Positions 55,221 through 64,000 of a stretch of DNA of 64,000 nt are shown in pieces. The notes beneath the pieces are model-generated. The model ran no database searches. It saw nothing but the letters and a program-made list of their open reading frames with translations, and was not told the DNA's origin. Both the position numbers and the translations under genes were made by a program. Each line of letters opens with the position of its first letter. The stretch's first letter is position 1. Source of the stretch: Hoyosella sp. YIM 151337 (GTDB taxonomy: Bacteria > Actinomycetota > Actinomycetes > Mycobacteriales > Mycobacteriaceae); contig NZ_JAPEIQ010000030.1 of assembly GCF_026041215.1 (NCBI RefSeq), positions 124,001 to 188,000 of the forward strand, given 5' to 3'.

Positions 55221-55354
55221 TGTCCGCGACCGGACATCGAGAGCGCAACGCAGTAGTTACGGACGTAACCCTTTTATCATCACTTCGCGCTACCAGTTTG
55301 GCGCGAAAACTACAATCTTGTTGCCTCTGGGCGTGTCCGAGCGGCGACCGGACA
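55221..55354. promoter_or_regulatory. Three inverted repeats upstream of the HTH gene
   Basis: TGTCCG-CGAC-CGGACA at 55221-55236, TTCGCGC-10-GCGCGAA at 55284-55307, and TGTCCG-9-CGGACA at 55334-55354: the first and third share the same half-sites with different spacers. TACAAT at 55311-55316 is a possible + strand -10. Together they look like operators in the 198-base gap between the divergent hydrolase and HTH genes. Confidence 0.45.
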
Positions 55355-55377
55355 CCCGACCGGGCACCATTACGAGC

Positions 55378-56115
55378 ATGACCGAAAACTCCACGATTGG
55401 AACTCGTCCGCGCTGGTCAGCTTCCGAAGCCGCGCGCCGATGCGGAGTGGGCCGAGCAACCATTCAGCGTGCGCTAGACGGCGGCAAACTGCCGGGTGCA
55501 GTCAAGACCGAAGATGGTTGGCAAATTCCGCTCGAGGATCTTCTCGCCGCTGGGTTCAAGCCCGACCGCCCTGCCCCGCCTGACGAACCAGCCAAAGACG
55601 ACAACGACGACAACAAGGATCCCGCAGGCAATTCGCCGAACGTGGTCAAACTCACGGCCCGAGTGCATGAGCTCGAGACCGAACTAGTCGTGGCGAAGAC
55701 ACGGGCAGAAAGTGAAGCAGCGCGCAGGGCGGCTGCGGAACAGCTTGCTCAGGAACGGCTCGAACGGGTATCCGATCTGCGCACGGCGCTCCGCATGCTC
55801 GAGACCGCCAAACCCGCCGCCGCAGCCCAGCCGCAACCAGCGGCGGGAGGCACCGCCGCTGCGCCTATGCAAACCTCCACCGTGGTGATCGCTGCCCCAC
55901 GGCATCGGCGCCGAGAACGCCGCCGCACCTTCCGTGAATGGTGGGCGGACCGCAAAGCTGACACTGCTGAGAGTCCTGAAGCCGCAGGGAGCGCTGCCCC
56001 GGAGCCCCAATCATCAGGCCCCCAAGAGCCCGCATCGGCGCACGCCGGGGCGACGGTGATCGAAGCCGACGAGATTATTGAAACCCAGCCCGCTACGCAG
56101 GGCAAAGACGCGTAA
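55378..56115 (+). CDS. Helix-turn-helix protein with coiled coil and disordered tail
   Basis: 245 residues from the ATG at 55378 (weak ribosome-binding site; the frame continues up to a TTG at 55318). The N-terminus is a MerR/excisionase-like helix-turn-helix (about 12-58: WSASEAARRCGVGRATIQRA, then KTEDGWQIPLEDLLAAG). An acidic linker, a coiled coil (about 88-140: VHELETELVVAKTRAESEAA), a Pro/Ala-rich stretch, a basic cluster (APRHRRRERRRTFREWW) and an acidic tail follow. Similar layouts are seen in plasmid-borne DNA-binding proteins of actinobacteria (KfrA-like), so a mobile origin is possible but unproved. Confidence 0.75.
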   Translation: MTENSTIGTRPRWSASEAARRCGVGRATIQRALDGGKLPGAVKTEDGWQIPLEDLLAAGFKPDRPAPPDEPAKDDNDDNKDPAGNSPNVVKLTARVHELETELVVAKTRAESEAARRAAAEQLAQERLERVSDLRTALRMLETAKPAAAAQPQPAAGGTAAAPMQTSTVVIAAPRHRRRERRRTFREWWADRKADTAESPEAAGSAAPEPQSSGPQEPASAHAGATVIEADEIIETQPATQGKDA

Positions 56116-56122
56116 AAGCGCA

Positions 56123-56170
56123 GTGGGCATGGCTCGGGCAGATGATCGTTGTCCGCCCGGTCATGCCCAC
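56123..56170. terminator. Stem-loop between convergent genes
   Basis: GTGGGCATG (56123-56131) pairs with CATGCCCAC (56162-56170), and inside it CGGGC (56135-56139) with GCCCG (56155-56159). It lies between the HTH gene (+) and the thioesterase (-) and could stop both. Confidence 0.6.
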
Positions 56171-56198
56171 GATCAGGCGCATCGTTCCACGTGAAACG

Positions 56199-56633
56199 TC
56201 AGCTGGTCAGCTGCTCTGCCACCGCCGCGCGTATGACATCCGGGATCGCAACGGCTTTGCGCGTATCCGAGTCAACGTAGACGTGGACGAAGCGGCCCGC
56301 TGCCGCCGGGATGAGCCCGGCGCCGCTCATCCGAAAAATTGCCAGGTGATAGGTGATGCTGCGGTTACCGAGACGCTCACAGGCAATCCCCACCTGAATC
56401 CGGTCGGGGAACGACAGTTCCGCGTGGTACCGGCAAGACGTTTCCGCCACAATACCAATCGCCGACAGCCTTCGGATGTCCTCACCAGTGGCATCGATGA
56501 GCCAGGCGTTCACCGCAGTGTCGAAGTAGGAGTAGTACACAACGTTGTTAACGTGACCGTAGTGATCATTGTCTGACCAGCGCGTGTCCATTGGCCACAG
56601 CACACGGTAGTGCGCGGGATCTGGCAGGGTCAC
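56199..56633 (-). CDS. Hotdog-fold acyl-CoA thioesterase
   Basis: 144 residues from a GTG at 56633, which overlaps the upstream stop (GTGA). The 4HBT motif is at the start: DTRWSDNDHYGHVNNVVYYS, with the catalytic Asp/His region, then SCRYHAELSFPDRIQVGIAC and SITYHLAIF. It hydrolyses acyl-CoA or aryl-CoA thioesters. It is translationally coupled to the alcohol dehydrogenase, suggesting a shared alcohol-to-acid route. Confidence 0.9.
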   Translation of the reverse strand: MTLPDPAHYRVLWPMDTRWSDNDHYGHVNNVVYYSYFDTAVNAWLIDATGEDIRRLSAIGIVAETSCRYHAELSFPDRIQVGIACERLGNRSITYHLAIFRMSGAGLIPAAAGRFVHVYVDSDTRKAVAIPDVIRAAVAEQLTS

Positions 56634-57766
56634 GCCCGTTCCTCCCCATGTGGAAGCAGGATCTGTCGCACTGCAACGCCCTCCGCGAGACGATCCATTG
56701 CCGCGTTGACCTCGCGCAGCGGGTAGCGGCCGTCAACAAGTTTCTCCACGGGCAGCTTCCCTTCTCGCCAGAGCGCCACCATCTTCGGGATATCGCGCTG
56801 CGGCTCGCAAGACCCCATATAGGACCCTATGAGACTCTTGGCATCGGCTACGAATGCGACGGCTGGTAACGAGAGGACAGCATCTGGCGCGGGCAGTCCC
56901 ACGGATACGACGGCACCACCGCGAGCCAGCAGCGAAAAGGCCTGCTCTATGGCGGATACCACGCCGGCAGCTTCTATCGCCCACCGGACACCACCTTCGG
57001 TCGCTCGACTGACAACCTCAGCGGCATCCTCCGGGTGGCATGCATGCGTCGCGCCGAGTTGCAGCGCCAACTCACGTTTCGATTCAACGGGGTCGATTGC
57101 AACCAGCGTGCTGGCGCCTGCCACCACGCCTCCCATCACTGCGGCGAGCCCTACGCCGCCGAGGCCAATGACGCACGCACTATCACCGGGTTGCATGCCG
57201 GCTGTGTTCCACACCGCGCCGGCCCCCGTCAGCATCGCGCAACCGAACACTGCAGCGATATCAAACGGTATGTCACGGTCGATCACTACCGCGGATGACC
57301 GGTGAACGACCGCGTACTCACTGAATGCCGAGACGCCAAGGTGGTGATTGACAGGCCCGTCCGAGGTGCTTAGGCGGCGGTTTCCACCAAGAAGACAGCC
57401 ATCCCGGTTCGCAACAGCCCCCGGCGTGCACAGGGTGGTCCGGCCAGCTCGACAGTTGGTACAGGCCCCGCAATGCGGCATAAACGCCAGAACGACGTGA
57501 TCTCCCGGCAAGATCTCGTCGACGTTGTTACCAGTACGTAGAACGCTGCCGGCTGCCTCGTGGCCGATAGCCATAGGCATGGGGCGCGGTCGCTGACCGG
57601 TGAGGACGGATAGATCCGAGTGACAGACCCCAGCAGCATCGATACGTACGAGCACCTCATCGGGCCCCGGCTCTGCGAGGTCGAGACTCATAATGTGCAG
57701 TGGCTCCGATTCACCGAATGGGCGCGGCAACCCCATCGCGGATAGCACCGCAGAACGTGACTTCAC
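56630..57766 (-). CDS. Zinc-dependent alcohol dehydrogenase
   Basis: 378 residues from the GTG at 57766, nine bases after GGGAG; a TTG at 57775 would add three residues but sits against the same site. MDR family: catalytic zinc ligands in GVCHSD and GHEAAG, the four structural-zinc Cys in CGACTNCRAGRTTLC, the NAD site VIGLGGVGLAAVMGG with the following acidic AIDPVESK. This is the class III-like/aryl- or long-chain alcohol dehydrogenase branch of mycobacteria. It oxidises an alcohol to an aldehyde. Overlaps the thioesterase gene by four bases. Confidence 0.92.
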   Translation of the reverse strand: MKSRSAVLSAMGLPRPFGESEPLHIMSLDLAEPGPDEVLVRIDAAGVCHSDLSVLTGQRPRPMPMAIGHEAAGSVLRTGNNVDEILPGDHVVLAFMPHCGACTNCRAGRTTLCTPGAVANRDGCLLGGNRRLSTSDGPVNHHLGVSAFSEYAVVHRSSAVVIDRDIPFDIAAVFGCAMLTGAGAVWNTAGMQPGDSACVIGLGGVGLAAVMGGVVAGASTLVAIDPVESKRELALQLGATHACHPEDAAEVVSRATEGGVRWAIEAAGVVSAIEQAFSLLARGGAVVSVGLPAPDAVLSLPAVAFVADAKSLIGSYMGSCEPQRDIPKMVALWREGKLPVEKLVDGRYPLREVNAAMDRLAEGVAVRQILLPHGEERA

Positions 57767-57795
57767 AGGTGACAACTCCCAGCGTCGTTCCGTTC

Positions 57796-57805
57796 ACGAT
57801 ATCGT
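57796..57805. promoter_or_regulatory. Short perfect palindrome upstream of the alcohol dehydrogenase
   Basis: ACGATATCGT, 30 bases before the GTG at 57766, in the 74-base gap after the Csp-like gene. A possible operator; 10 bases is short and could be chance. Confidence 0.25.
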
Positions 57806-57849
57806 TCCACACGCGGGAGCCCAGTCACCTTGTGGCCGGTGTTGCGCGT

Positions 57850-58257
57850 TTAACCCAGCTCTCGGGCCAGTTCGCGACAAGCGTTTTCGCAGCGTCGGCA
57901 TATCTCTGCGCAGATCCTGCAATGCTCGTATGAATCGGCATGCTGCTCGCAATGGTCAGCGCACGAACGGCAGACCTCAGCACACAGCTCGGCCAGCGAA
58001 AGCGTCACGGTTTTGCTTGCCCCCTGCTGCCGGGCCACTATGCGAGCGGTTGTCGCACATATATCCGCACAATTGAGGTTGGAACCGATACAGTCAGCGA
58101 GGTGCGCAATACCTGGCTCGGCGAGACAGGCGTCGGCACACGATGTACATGCGGCTGCGCACTGTTCACATGCTTCGATACACGCGGCAAACACGTCACG
58201 CGAGCCCGCTGCTTGGGTGAGTCCAGGGTGAGTGTCAAATAGTCGAGCGGTGGTCAT
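57850..58257 (-). CDS. Cys-rich four-helix-bundle copper-storage protein (Csp-like)
   Basis: 135 residues from the ATG at 58257, eight bases after AGGAGG. It has 18 Cys in CxxxC and CxxC spacing along the helices (for example CIEACEQCAAACTSCADAC and CRICAEICRRCENAC), the pattern of Csp3 proteins, which hold many Cu(I) ions inside a four-helix bundle. His residues lie near the ends (HCEQHADSYEHC). No signal peptide, so a cytosolic copper store. The neighbours are not obvious copper genes; CopC/CopD lie far to the left. Confidence 0.9.
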   Translation of the reverse strand: MTTARLFDTHPGLTQAAGSRDVFAACIEACEQCAAACTSCADACLAEPGIAHLADCIGSNLNCADICATTARIVARQQGASKTVTLSLAELCAEVCRSCADHCEQHADSYEHCRICAEICRRCENACRELARELG

Positions 58258-58282
58258 GGGCGGCGACCTCCTGGTAAGTCTG

Positions 58283-58298
58283 CTGAGATAAGTCTCAG
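58283..58298. promoter_or_regulatory. Inverted repeat upstream of the Csp-like gene
   Basis: CTGAGA-TAAG-TCTCAG, 26 bases before the ATG at 58257. It is a candidate operator for a metal-responsive regulator; it does not match the G-rich CsoR sites I know. Confidence 0.35.
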
Positions 58299-58455
58299 GT
58301 GGCTACCCTGTTACCCCACCGCCTAATCGGGCCCAAGTGTCCACCGCGCGAGTGGCGCATCTGACGATCAAATCCGCCCTCTTTTGGGAATTTGCCCAGT
58401 GCACGGCTGGGACAGATTCCCAGCGTGCGGGCATCTGTCAACCGCTCAACGAAAA

Positions 58456-58480
58456 ACGCCCCGGCGAATGGCCGGGGCGT
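58456..58480 (-). terminator. Terminator of the tRNA transcript
   Basis: ACGCCCCGGC and its complement with a 5-base loop; read on the minus strand, the stem is followed by TTTTTC. It ends transcription coming from tRNA-Ala. Confidence 0.85.
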
Positions 58481-58494
58481 CAAAAAAGATGTTG

Positions 58495-58567
58495 TGGAGC
58501 CTAGGGGAATCGAACCCCTAACCCCCGCCTTGCAAAGGCGGTGCTCTACCAATTGAGCTAAGGCCCC
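58495..58567 (-). tRNA. tRNA-Ala (anticodon TGC)
   Basis: 73 bases on the minus strand: acceptor GGGGCCT with AGGCTCC (one G-T pair), discriminator A, anticodon loop CTTTGCAAG giving TGC, T arm AGGGGTTCGATTCCCCT. CCA is not encoded. The 5' ten bases overlap the end of a small reading frame. Confidence 0.97.
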
Positions 58568-58713
58568 TCATTGTTGCTGGCGACCCCCCCGAAAGGCAGG
58601 GTGTGCCAAGTTTCAGACTCGAATTCACCGGTGCGGGTTTTGACAAGCTTAACGATGCCAAGCCCCACGGCTATTCCGATGCCTGCCGCGGCGAGGATCT
58701 TGATAATACGCAT
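58558..58713 (-). CDS. 51-residue membrane miniprotein in the DLW-39 position
   Basis: ATG at 58713 with AAGG eight bases upstream, stop at 58558. One hydrophobic segment at the start (RIIKILAAAGIGIAVGLGIV) and a polar tail with ETWHTLPFGG. In mycobacteria and relatives the gap between the two tRNAs encodes the DLW-39 family miniprotein; this frame sits there and has the same layout, though the DLW motif itself is not exact. The last ten bases are also the 5' end of tRNA-Ala, so translation and tRNA processing compete. Too short to be sure. Confidence 0.55.
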   Translation of the reverse strand: MRIIKILAAAGIGIAVGLGIVKLVKTRTGEFESETWHTLPFGGVASNNEGP

Positions 58714-58733
58714 ATCGAGAACCTTACCGGGAG

Positions 58734-58807
58734 TGGGCCTAGGAGGACTTGAACCTCCGACCTCTTCCTTATCAGGGAAGCGCTCTAACCGCCTGAGCTA
58801 TAGGCCC
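58734..58807 (-). tRNA. tRNA-Ile (anticodon GAT)
   Basis: 74 bases on the minus strand: acceptor GGGCCTA with TAGGCCC, discriminator A, anticodon loop CTGATAA giving GAT, T arm GGAGGTTCAAGTCCTCC. CCA is not encoded. Downstream of gyrA and DUF3566, as in mycobacteria. Confidence 0.97.
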
Positions 58808-58896
58808 TTGAACCGAGAAGCGAGACTACCCTACTGCGCCGCAAAGTACCAAAACAGCAGTTCAGCGATCTCTCATCCCGAGTCGAGGGTAGGTCG

Positions 58897-59394
58897 TCAG
58901 TCGCGGTCGGCGAGCGTCACCTCGACGCCACCGACCAGGTCGGATGACAGGTTGTAGATGAACGATGCCAGTGTCAGCAGGGCGGTGAAAAGGATCATAT
59001 TGATGAACCCGATCGCCGCCGTCCAGCCGAACACTTGGCCAGCACTGATGATCTCGCCCGTCGAGCCCTCATCCACGAGGTCCAGGAACGCGCTGTTGAG
59101 ACGGTCCCAGACATTCATGAACTCGAGCACCAGGTAGAGGGTGCCGACCGCAATCATCCACACCAAGAACAGAGCCGCCGAAATGATGGCGGAGAGTTTC
59201 AGTGTCGACCATGGATCAATCTCCCGGATTTGCACGCTAGCGCGCAAACCAGCCTGGGTGGGCTTCGCTGTGACCGTCACTGGCGGACGCCGCCGGGGCG
59301 GCGCCGTCTTCGCCTTCTCCGTTGACGCTGACTGTCCACTCTTGGTTGCGGTGCTGTCAGGCTTGTTCTCGGTGGTGTGGTCTGAGGCTGCCAC
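58897..59394 (-). CDS. DUF3566-family membrane protein
   Basis: 165 residues from a GTG at 59394, directly after the gyrA stop, with GAGGAG inside the gyrA tail. A disordered Lys/Thr/Pro-rich N-terminus (about 1-50) is followed by VQIREIDPWSTLKLSAIISA, two membrane segments (about 68-90 and 125-150) and the family's C-terminal SDLVGGVEVTLADRD. It is the mycobacterial Rv0007-type protein. Function unknown; coupled to gyrA. Confidence 0.92.
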   Translation of the reverse strand: MAASDHTTENKPDSTATKSGQSASTEKAKTAPPRRRPPVTVTAKPTQAGLRASVQIREIDPWSTLKLSAIISAALFLVWMIAVGTLYLVLEFMNVWDRLNSAFLDLVDEGSTGEIISAGQVFGWTAAIGFINMILFTALLTLASFIYNLSSDLVGGVEVTLADRD

Positions 59395-61896
59395 TCAGGA
59401 CTCCTCTGATGGGTTGGTTTCTTCTGGCTCGTCCGCGTTCCGGGCGATGGCAAGCAGACTGTCACCCTCACCCAGATTCATCAAGCGCACGCCCTTGGTT
59501 TGACGTCCAGCTTTGCGCACTTGGCTGGCAGCGGTTCGAATGATGCCACCCCCGGAAGTGATGGCGTACAACTCGTCCTTCATGTCAACGATGATCGCCC
59601 CGACTAGGTGTCCGCGCCGGGCGTCAAACTGAATTGTCAGAACGCCTTTACCGCCGCGGTTTTGCGTTGGGTATTCGTCGAGGGGAGTGCGCTTCGCGTA
59701 TCCGCCGGATGTCGCCACCAGTAGGAACATGTCGTCCTGCACCAGATTGAGTGACAACAGCTGATCGTCGGTGTTAAAGCGCATACCTTGTACACCCGAG
59801 GTAGCGCGGCCCATCGGCCGCAGAGCCTCGTCCGTCGCGGCGAAGCGAATCGCTTGGCCTTTGCTGGACACAAGAATCAAATCGTCCTCGGAGGAGCACA
59901 GCACCGCGCCGACGAGTTCGTCGTTTTCACGCAGGTTGATGGCAACTATGCCGCCGCTACGGTTGGAATCAAAGTCTGCGAGGCGCGACTTTTTCACCAA
60001 TCCGTTACGGGTCGCGAGAACAAGATACGGCGCGTCTTCATAACCCTTAATGACGATGATCGAAGCGATGTGCTCACCCGGCTGGAAGGCGAGCAAGTTT
60101 GCCACGTGCTGGCCGCGCGCAGTTCTGCTCATTTCCGGCAGTTCGTACGCCTTGACCCGGTAAACCCTGCCTTTTGTCGTGAAGAACAAGATCCAGTCGT
60201 GGGTTGACGTGACGAAGAAATGCCGGACCATGTCGTCTTGTTTGAGGTCCGCGCCCTTGACGCCCTTTCCCCCGCGGCGCTGCGAACGATAAAGATCCGT
60301 TTTGGTCCGTTTCGCGTAACCGGTCTCCGTGATGGTGACGACTACATCCTCACGGGCAATGAGGTCCTCATCGGAAACATCACCGCCGTCACCGGCGATG
60401 ATCTGGGTTCTGCGGTCATCACCGAACTTTTCGACAACCTCAGCGAGTTCGTCATGCACAATTCTGCGCTGACGCTCCGGCTTCGCCAGAATGTCTTTGA
60501 GGTCTTCGATCTCACGTTCAATTTCCGCGAGTTCGTCGACAATCTTCTGGCGCTCGAGCGCTGCGAGCCGGCGCAACTGCATCGCGAGAATGGCATCGGC
60601 CTGAATCTCATCGACGTCGAGTAGCTCCATCAAGCCTTCGCGCGCGATGTCCACCGTCTGTGATCGCCGGATGAGGGCGATGACCTCATCTAGCGCGTCG
60701 AGTGCCTTGACCAGGCCACGCAGTATGTGCGCACGCTCTTCGGCCTTACGCAACAGATATTGGGTGCGGCGGACAATAACGTCGATCTGGTGTGCGACGT
60801 AGAGCCGGAGCATCTGATCCAGGCGCAATGTGCGCGGTACACCCTCAACGATCGATAGCATGTTCGCGCCGAAGCTGGTTTGAAGTTGAGTGTGCTTGTA
60901 CAGGTTGTTGAGTACGACCTTGGCAACTGCGTCACGCTTGACTGTGACGACGATTCTCAGCCCAACCCGGTCAGACGACTCATCATGGATATCGGCGATG
61001 CCGGCAAGCTTTCCATCTTTGACCTGTTCGGCGATCGCGTTGATGAAGTTGTCGGTATTGACCTGATATGGCAGCTCAGTGATGACGATTGTTGTCCGGC
61101 CGCGGTTATCTTCTTCGATTTCCGTGACACCGCGCATCCGGATCGATCCGCGACCTGTCGTGTACGCATCCTTGATTCCTTGCGTGCCGACGATGAGACC
61201 AGACGTGGGGAAGTCCGGCCCCTTGACCCGTTCCATAGCGGCTTCGAGGGTCGATTCCTCATCCGCTTCGTGGTGCTCAAGGCACCAAAAGATGGCATCG
61301 GCCAGTTCACGCAGATTGTGCGGCGGAATGTTCGTCGCCATACCGACCGCGATGCCGCCTGAACCATTCATCAGCAGGTTCGGTATCCGGCTTGGCAGTA
61401 CCGTCGGTTCCTGGGACTTACCGTCGTAGTTCGGCGCAAAATCGACAGTTTCCTTGTCGATATCGCGGAGCATTTCCATAGCGAGCGGAGTGAGTTTGCA
61501 CTCCGTGTACCGCATGGCTGCTGCACCGTCATTACCGCGGCTGCCGAAGTTACCCTGGCCGTCCACCAACGGATACCGCATTGACCACGGTTGTGCCATT
61601 CGGACGAGCGTGTCGTAGATCGCGGCGTCGCCGTGTGGGTGATAGTTGCCCATCGTGTCAGACACGGGACGTGCTGACTTCACGTAGCTGCGTTCGGGCC
61701 GGTAGCCATTGTCGTACATCGCATAAAGGATGCGGCGGTGCACCGGTTTGAGTCCGTCACGCACCTCTGGCAATGCACGCCCGACGATCACGCTCATCGC
61801 GTAGTCGATGTAGCTGCGCTGCATTTCCTGCTGGATATCGACAGGCTCAATGCGATCGCCGGCGCCGCTATCCGGTGGCAACGTGGTGTCGGTCAT
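59395..61896 (-). CDS. gyrA: DNA gyrase subunit A
   Basis: 833 residues from the ATG at 61896, after AAGGATTTG. The winged-helix/tower/coiled-coil part (1 to about 500) has the catalytic Tyr130 in AAMRYTEC; the C-terminal part (about 510-830) is the beta-pinwheel with the GyrA box (QRRGGKG). The quinolone-pocket residues are Ala91 and Asp95 ([10 protein letters not shown]), so the Ser of E. coli position 83 is Ala, as in mycobacteria. GyrA cuts and rejoins DNA; with GyrB it makes negative supercoils. No intein. Confidence 0.98.
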   Translation of the reverse strand: MTDTTLPPDSGAGDRIEPVDIQQEMQRSYIDYAMSVIVGRALPEVRDGLKPVHRRILYAMYDNGYRPERSYVKSARPVSDTMGNYHPHGDAAIYDTLVRMAQPWSMRYPLVDGQGNFGSRGNDGAAAMRYTECKLTPLAMEMLRDIDKETVDFAPNYDGKSQEPTVLPSRIPNLLMNGSGGIAVGMATNIPPHNLRELADAIFWCLEHHEADEESTLEAAMERVKGPDFPTSGLIVGTQGIKDAYTTGRGSIRMRGVTEIEEDNRGRTTIVITELPYQVNTDNFINAIAEQVKDGKLAGIADIHDESSDRVGLRIVVTVKRDAVAKVVLNNLYKHTQLQTSFGANMLSIVEGVPRTLRLDQMLRLYVAHQIDVIVRRTQYLLRKAEERAHILRGLVKALDALDEVIALIRRSQTVDIAREGLMELLDVDEIQADAILAMQLRRLAALERQKIVDELAEIEREIEDLKDILAKPERQRRIVHDELAEVVEKFGDDRRTQIIAGDGGDVSDEDLIAREDVVVTITETGYAKRTKTDLYRSQRRGGKGVKGADLKQDDMVRHFFVTSTHDWILFFTTKGRVYRVKAYELPEMSRTARGQHVANLLAFQPGEHIASIIVIKGYEDAPYLVLATRNGLVKKSRLADFDSNRSGGIVAINLRENDELVGAVLCSSEDDLILVSSKGQAIRFAATDEALRPMGRATSGVQGMRFNTDDQLLSLNLVQDDMFLLVATSGGYAKRTPLDEYPTQNRGGKGVLTIQFDARRGHLVGAIIVDMKDELYAITSGGGIIRTAASQVRKAGRQTKGVRLMNLGEGDSLLAIARNADEPEETNPSEES

Positions 61897-62041
61897 CAAA
61901 TCCTTCTTTGTTTCTTGGAGCCGCCTTGCGCATAGCGCTGCACTTCACTGTGCTGCGCAGGGCCAGCTCACAGGTGCTGACGTTAGCGTATCGGCGCTGG
62001 TCAGATTGGCGGCGGAGGCGCCCCGAGCCGACCAGCTACAG

Positions 62042-64000
<1,959 letters not shown>

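Overview
The window is a GC-rich chromosomal segment of an actinobacterium of the order Mycobacteriales. The strongest pointer is the right half, where the conserved replication-origin flank is found: gyrB, gyrA, a DUF3566 gene, tRNA-Ile, tRNA-Ala, ppiA, a PH-like membrane gene, crgA, a DUF881 gene, trpG/pabA, pknB, pknA, pbpA, rodA, pstP, fhaB, fhaA and tRNA-Leu. This is the order known from Mycobacterium, Nocardia and Rhodococcus, read here in the reverse direction. The accessory genes (CYP153-type P450 with ferredoxin, many hydrolases and SRPBCC proteins) suggest a free-living, hydrocarbon- or lipid-using genus. The genus cannot be fixed from the sequence alone.

Layout, left to right. 0-3 kb: start of a CYP153-like P450 and its ferredoxin, an unrecognised gene, a decayed P-loop kinase and a transglutaminase-like gene. 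3-7.3 kb: DesK/DesR-type two-component genes divergent from an ABC-2 exporter and a MOSC gene. 7.3-13 kb: msrA, sodA, mgtE, an unknown gene and a very long coiled-coil surface protein. 13-16.4 kb: short-chain dehydrogenase, ilvD and a second YidC. 16.5-19.3 kb: DUF6412 and a TM0106-type RecB-like nuclease, divergent from DUF6474. 19.4-21.5 kb: CopC/CopD copper genes. 21.5-31.7 kb: an aldehyde dehydrogenase, a tartrate/malate-type dehydrogenase and a 2-hydroxyacid dehydrogenase facing a GntR regulator, then GNAT, RraA-like, sugar-lactone oxidase and lactate-oxidase-type genes. 31.8-37.9 kb: gltBD glutamate synthase. 38.3-48.1 kb: tRNA-Leu and the FHA/PstP/RodA/PbpA/PknA/PknB growth-control operon. 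48.1-52.1 kb: trpG/pabA, DUF881, crgA, the PH-like gene, rhomboid and ppiA. 52.2-58.3 kb: an accessory block between ppiA and tRNA-Ala, holding a frameshifted serine hydrolase, an alpha/beta hydrolase, an HTH/coiled-coil protein, an alcohol dehydrogenase with a thioesterase, and a Cys-rich copper-storage protein. 58.5-64 kb: tRNAs, DUF3566, gyrA and most of gyrB.

How it works together. The 39.9-48.1 kb operon couples Ser/Thr phosphorylation (PknA/PknB, reversed by PstP, read by FHA proteins) to peptidoglycan polymerisation (RodA, PbpA), with CrgA and the neighbouring membrane proteins acting in polar growth and division. gltBD supplies glutamate. The 22.7-31.7 kb block looks like hydroxyacid catabolism under GntR control. 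CopC/CopD and the Csp-like protein suggest copper handling at two sites. Several isolated genes have a -10 hexamer 6-7 nt before the start codon and no ribosome-binding site, which fits leaderless transcription. No rRNA, CRISPR array, insertion sequence or phage was found.
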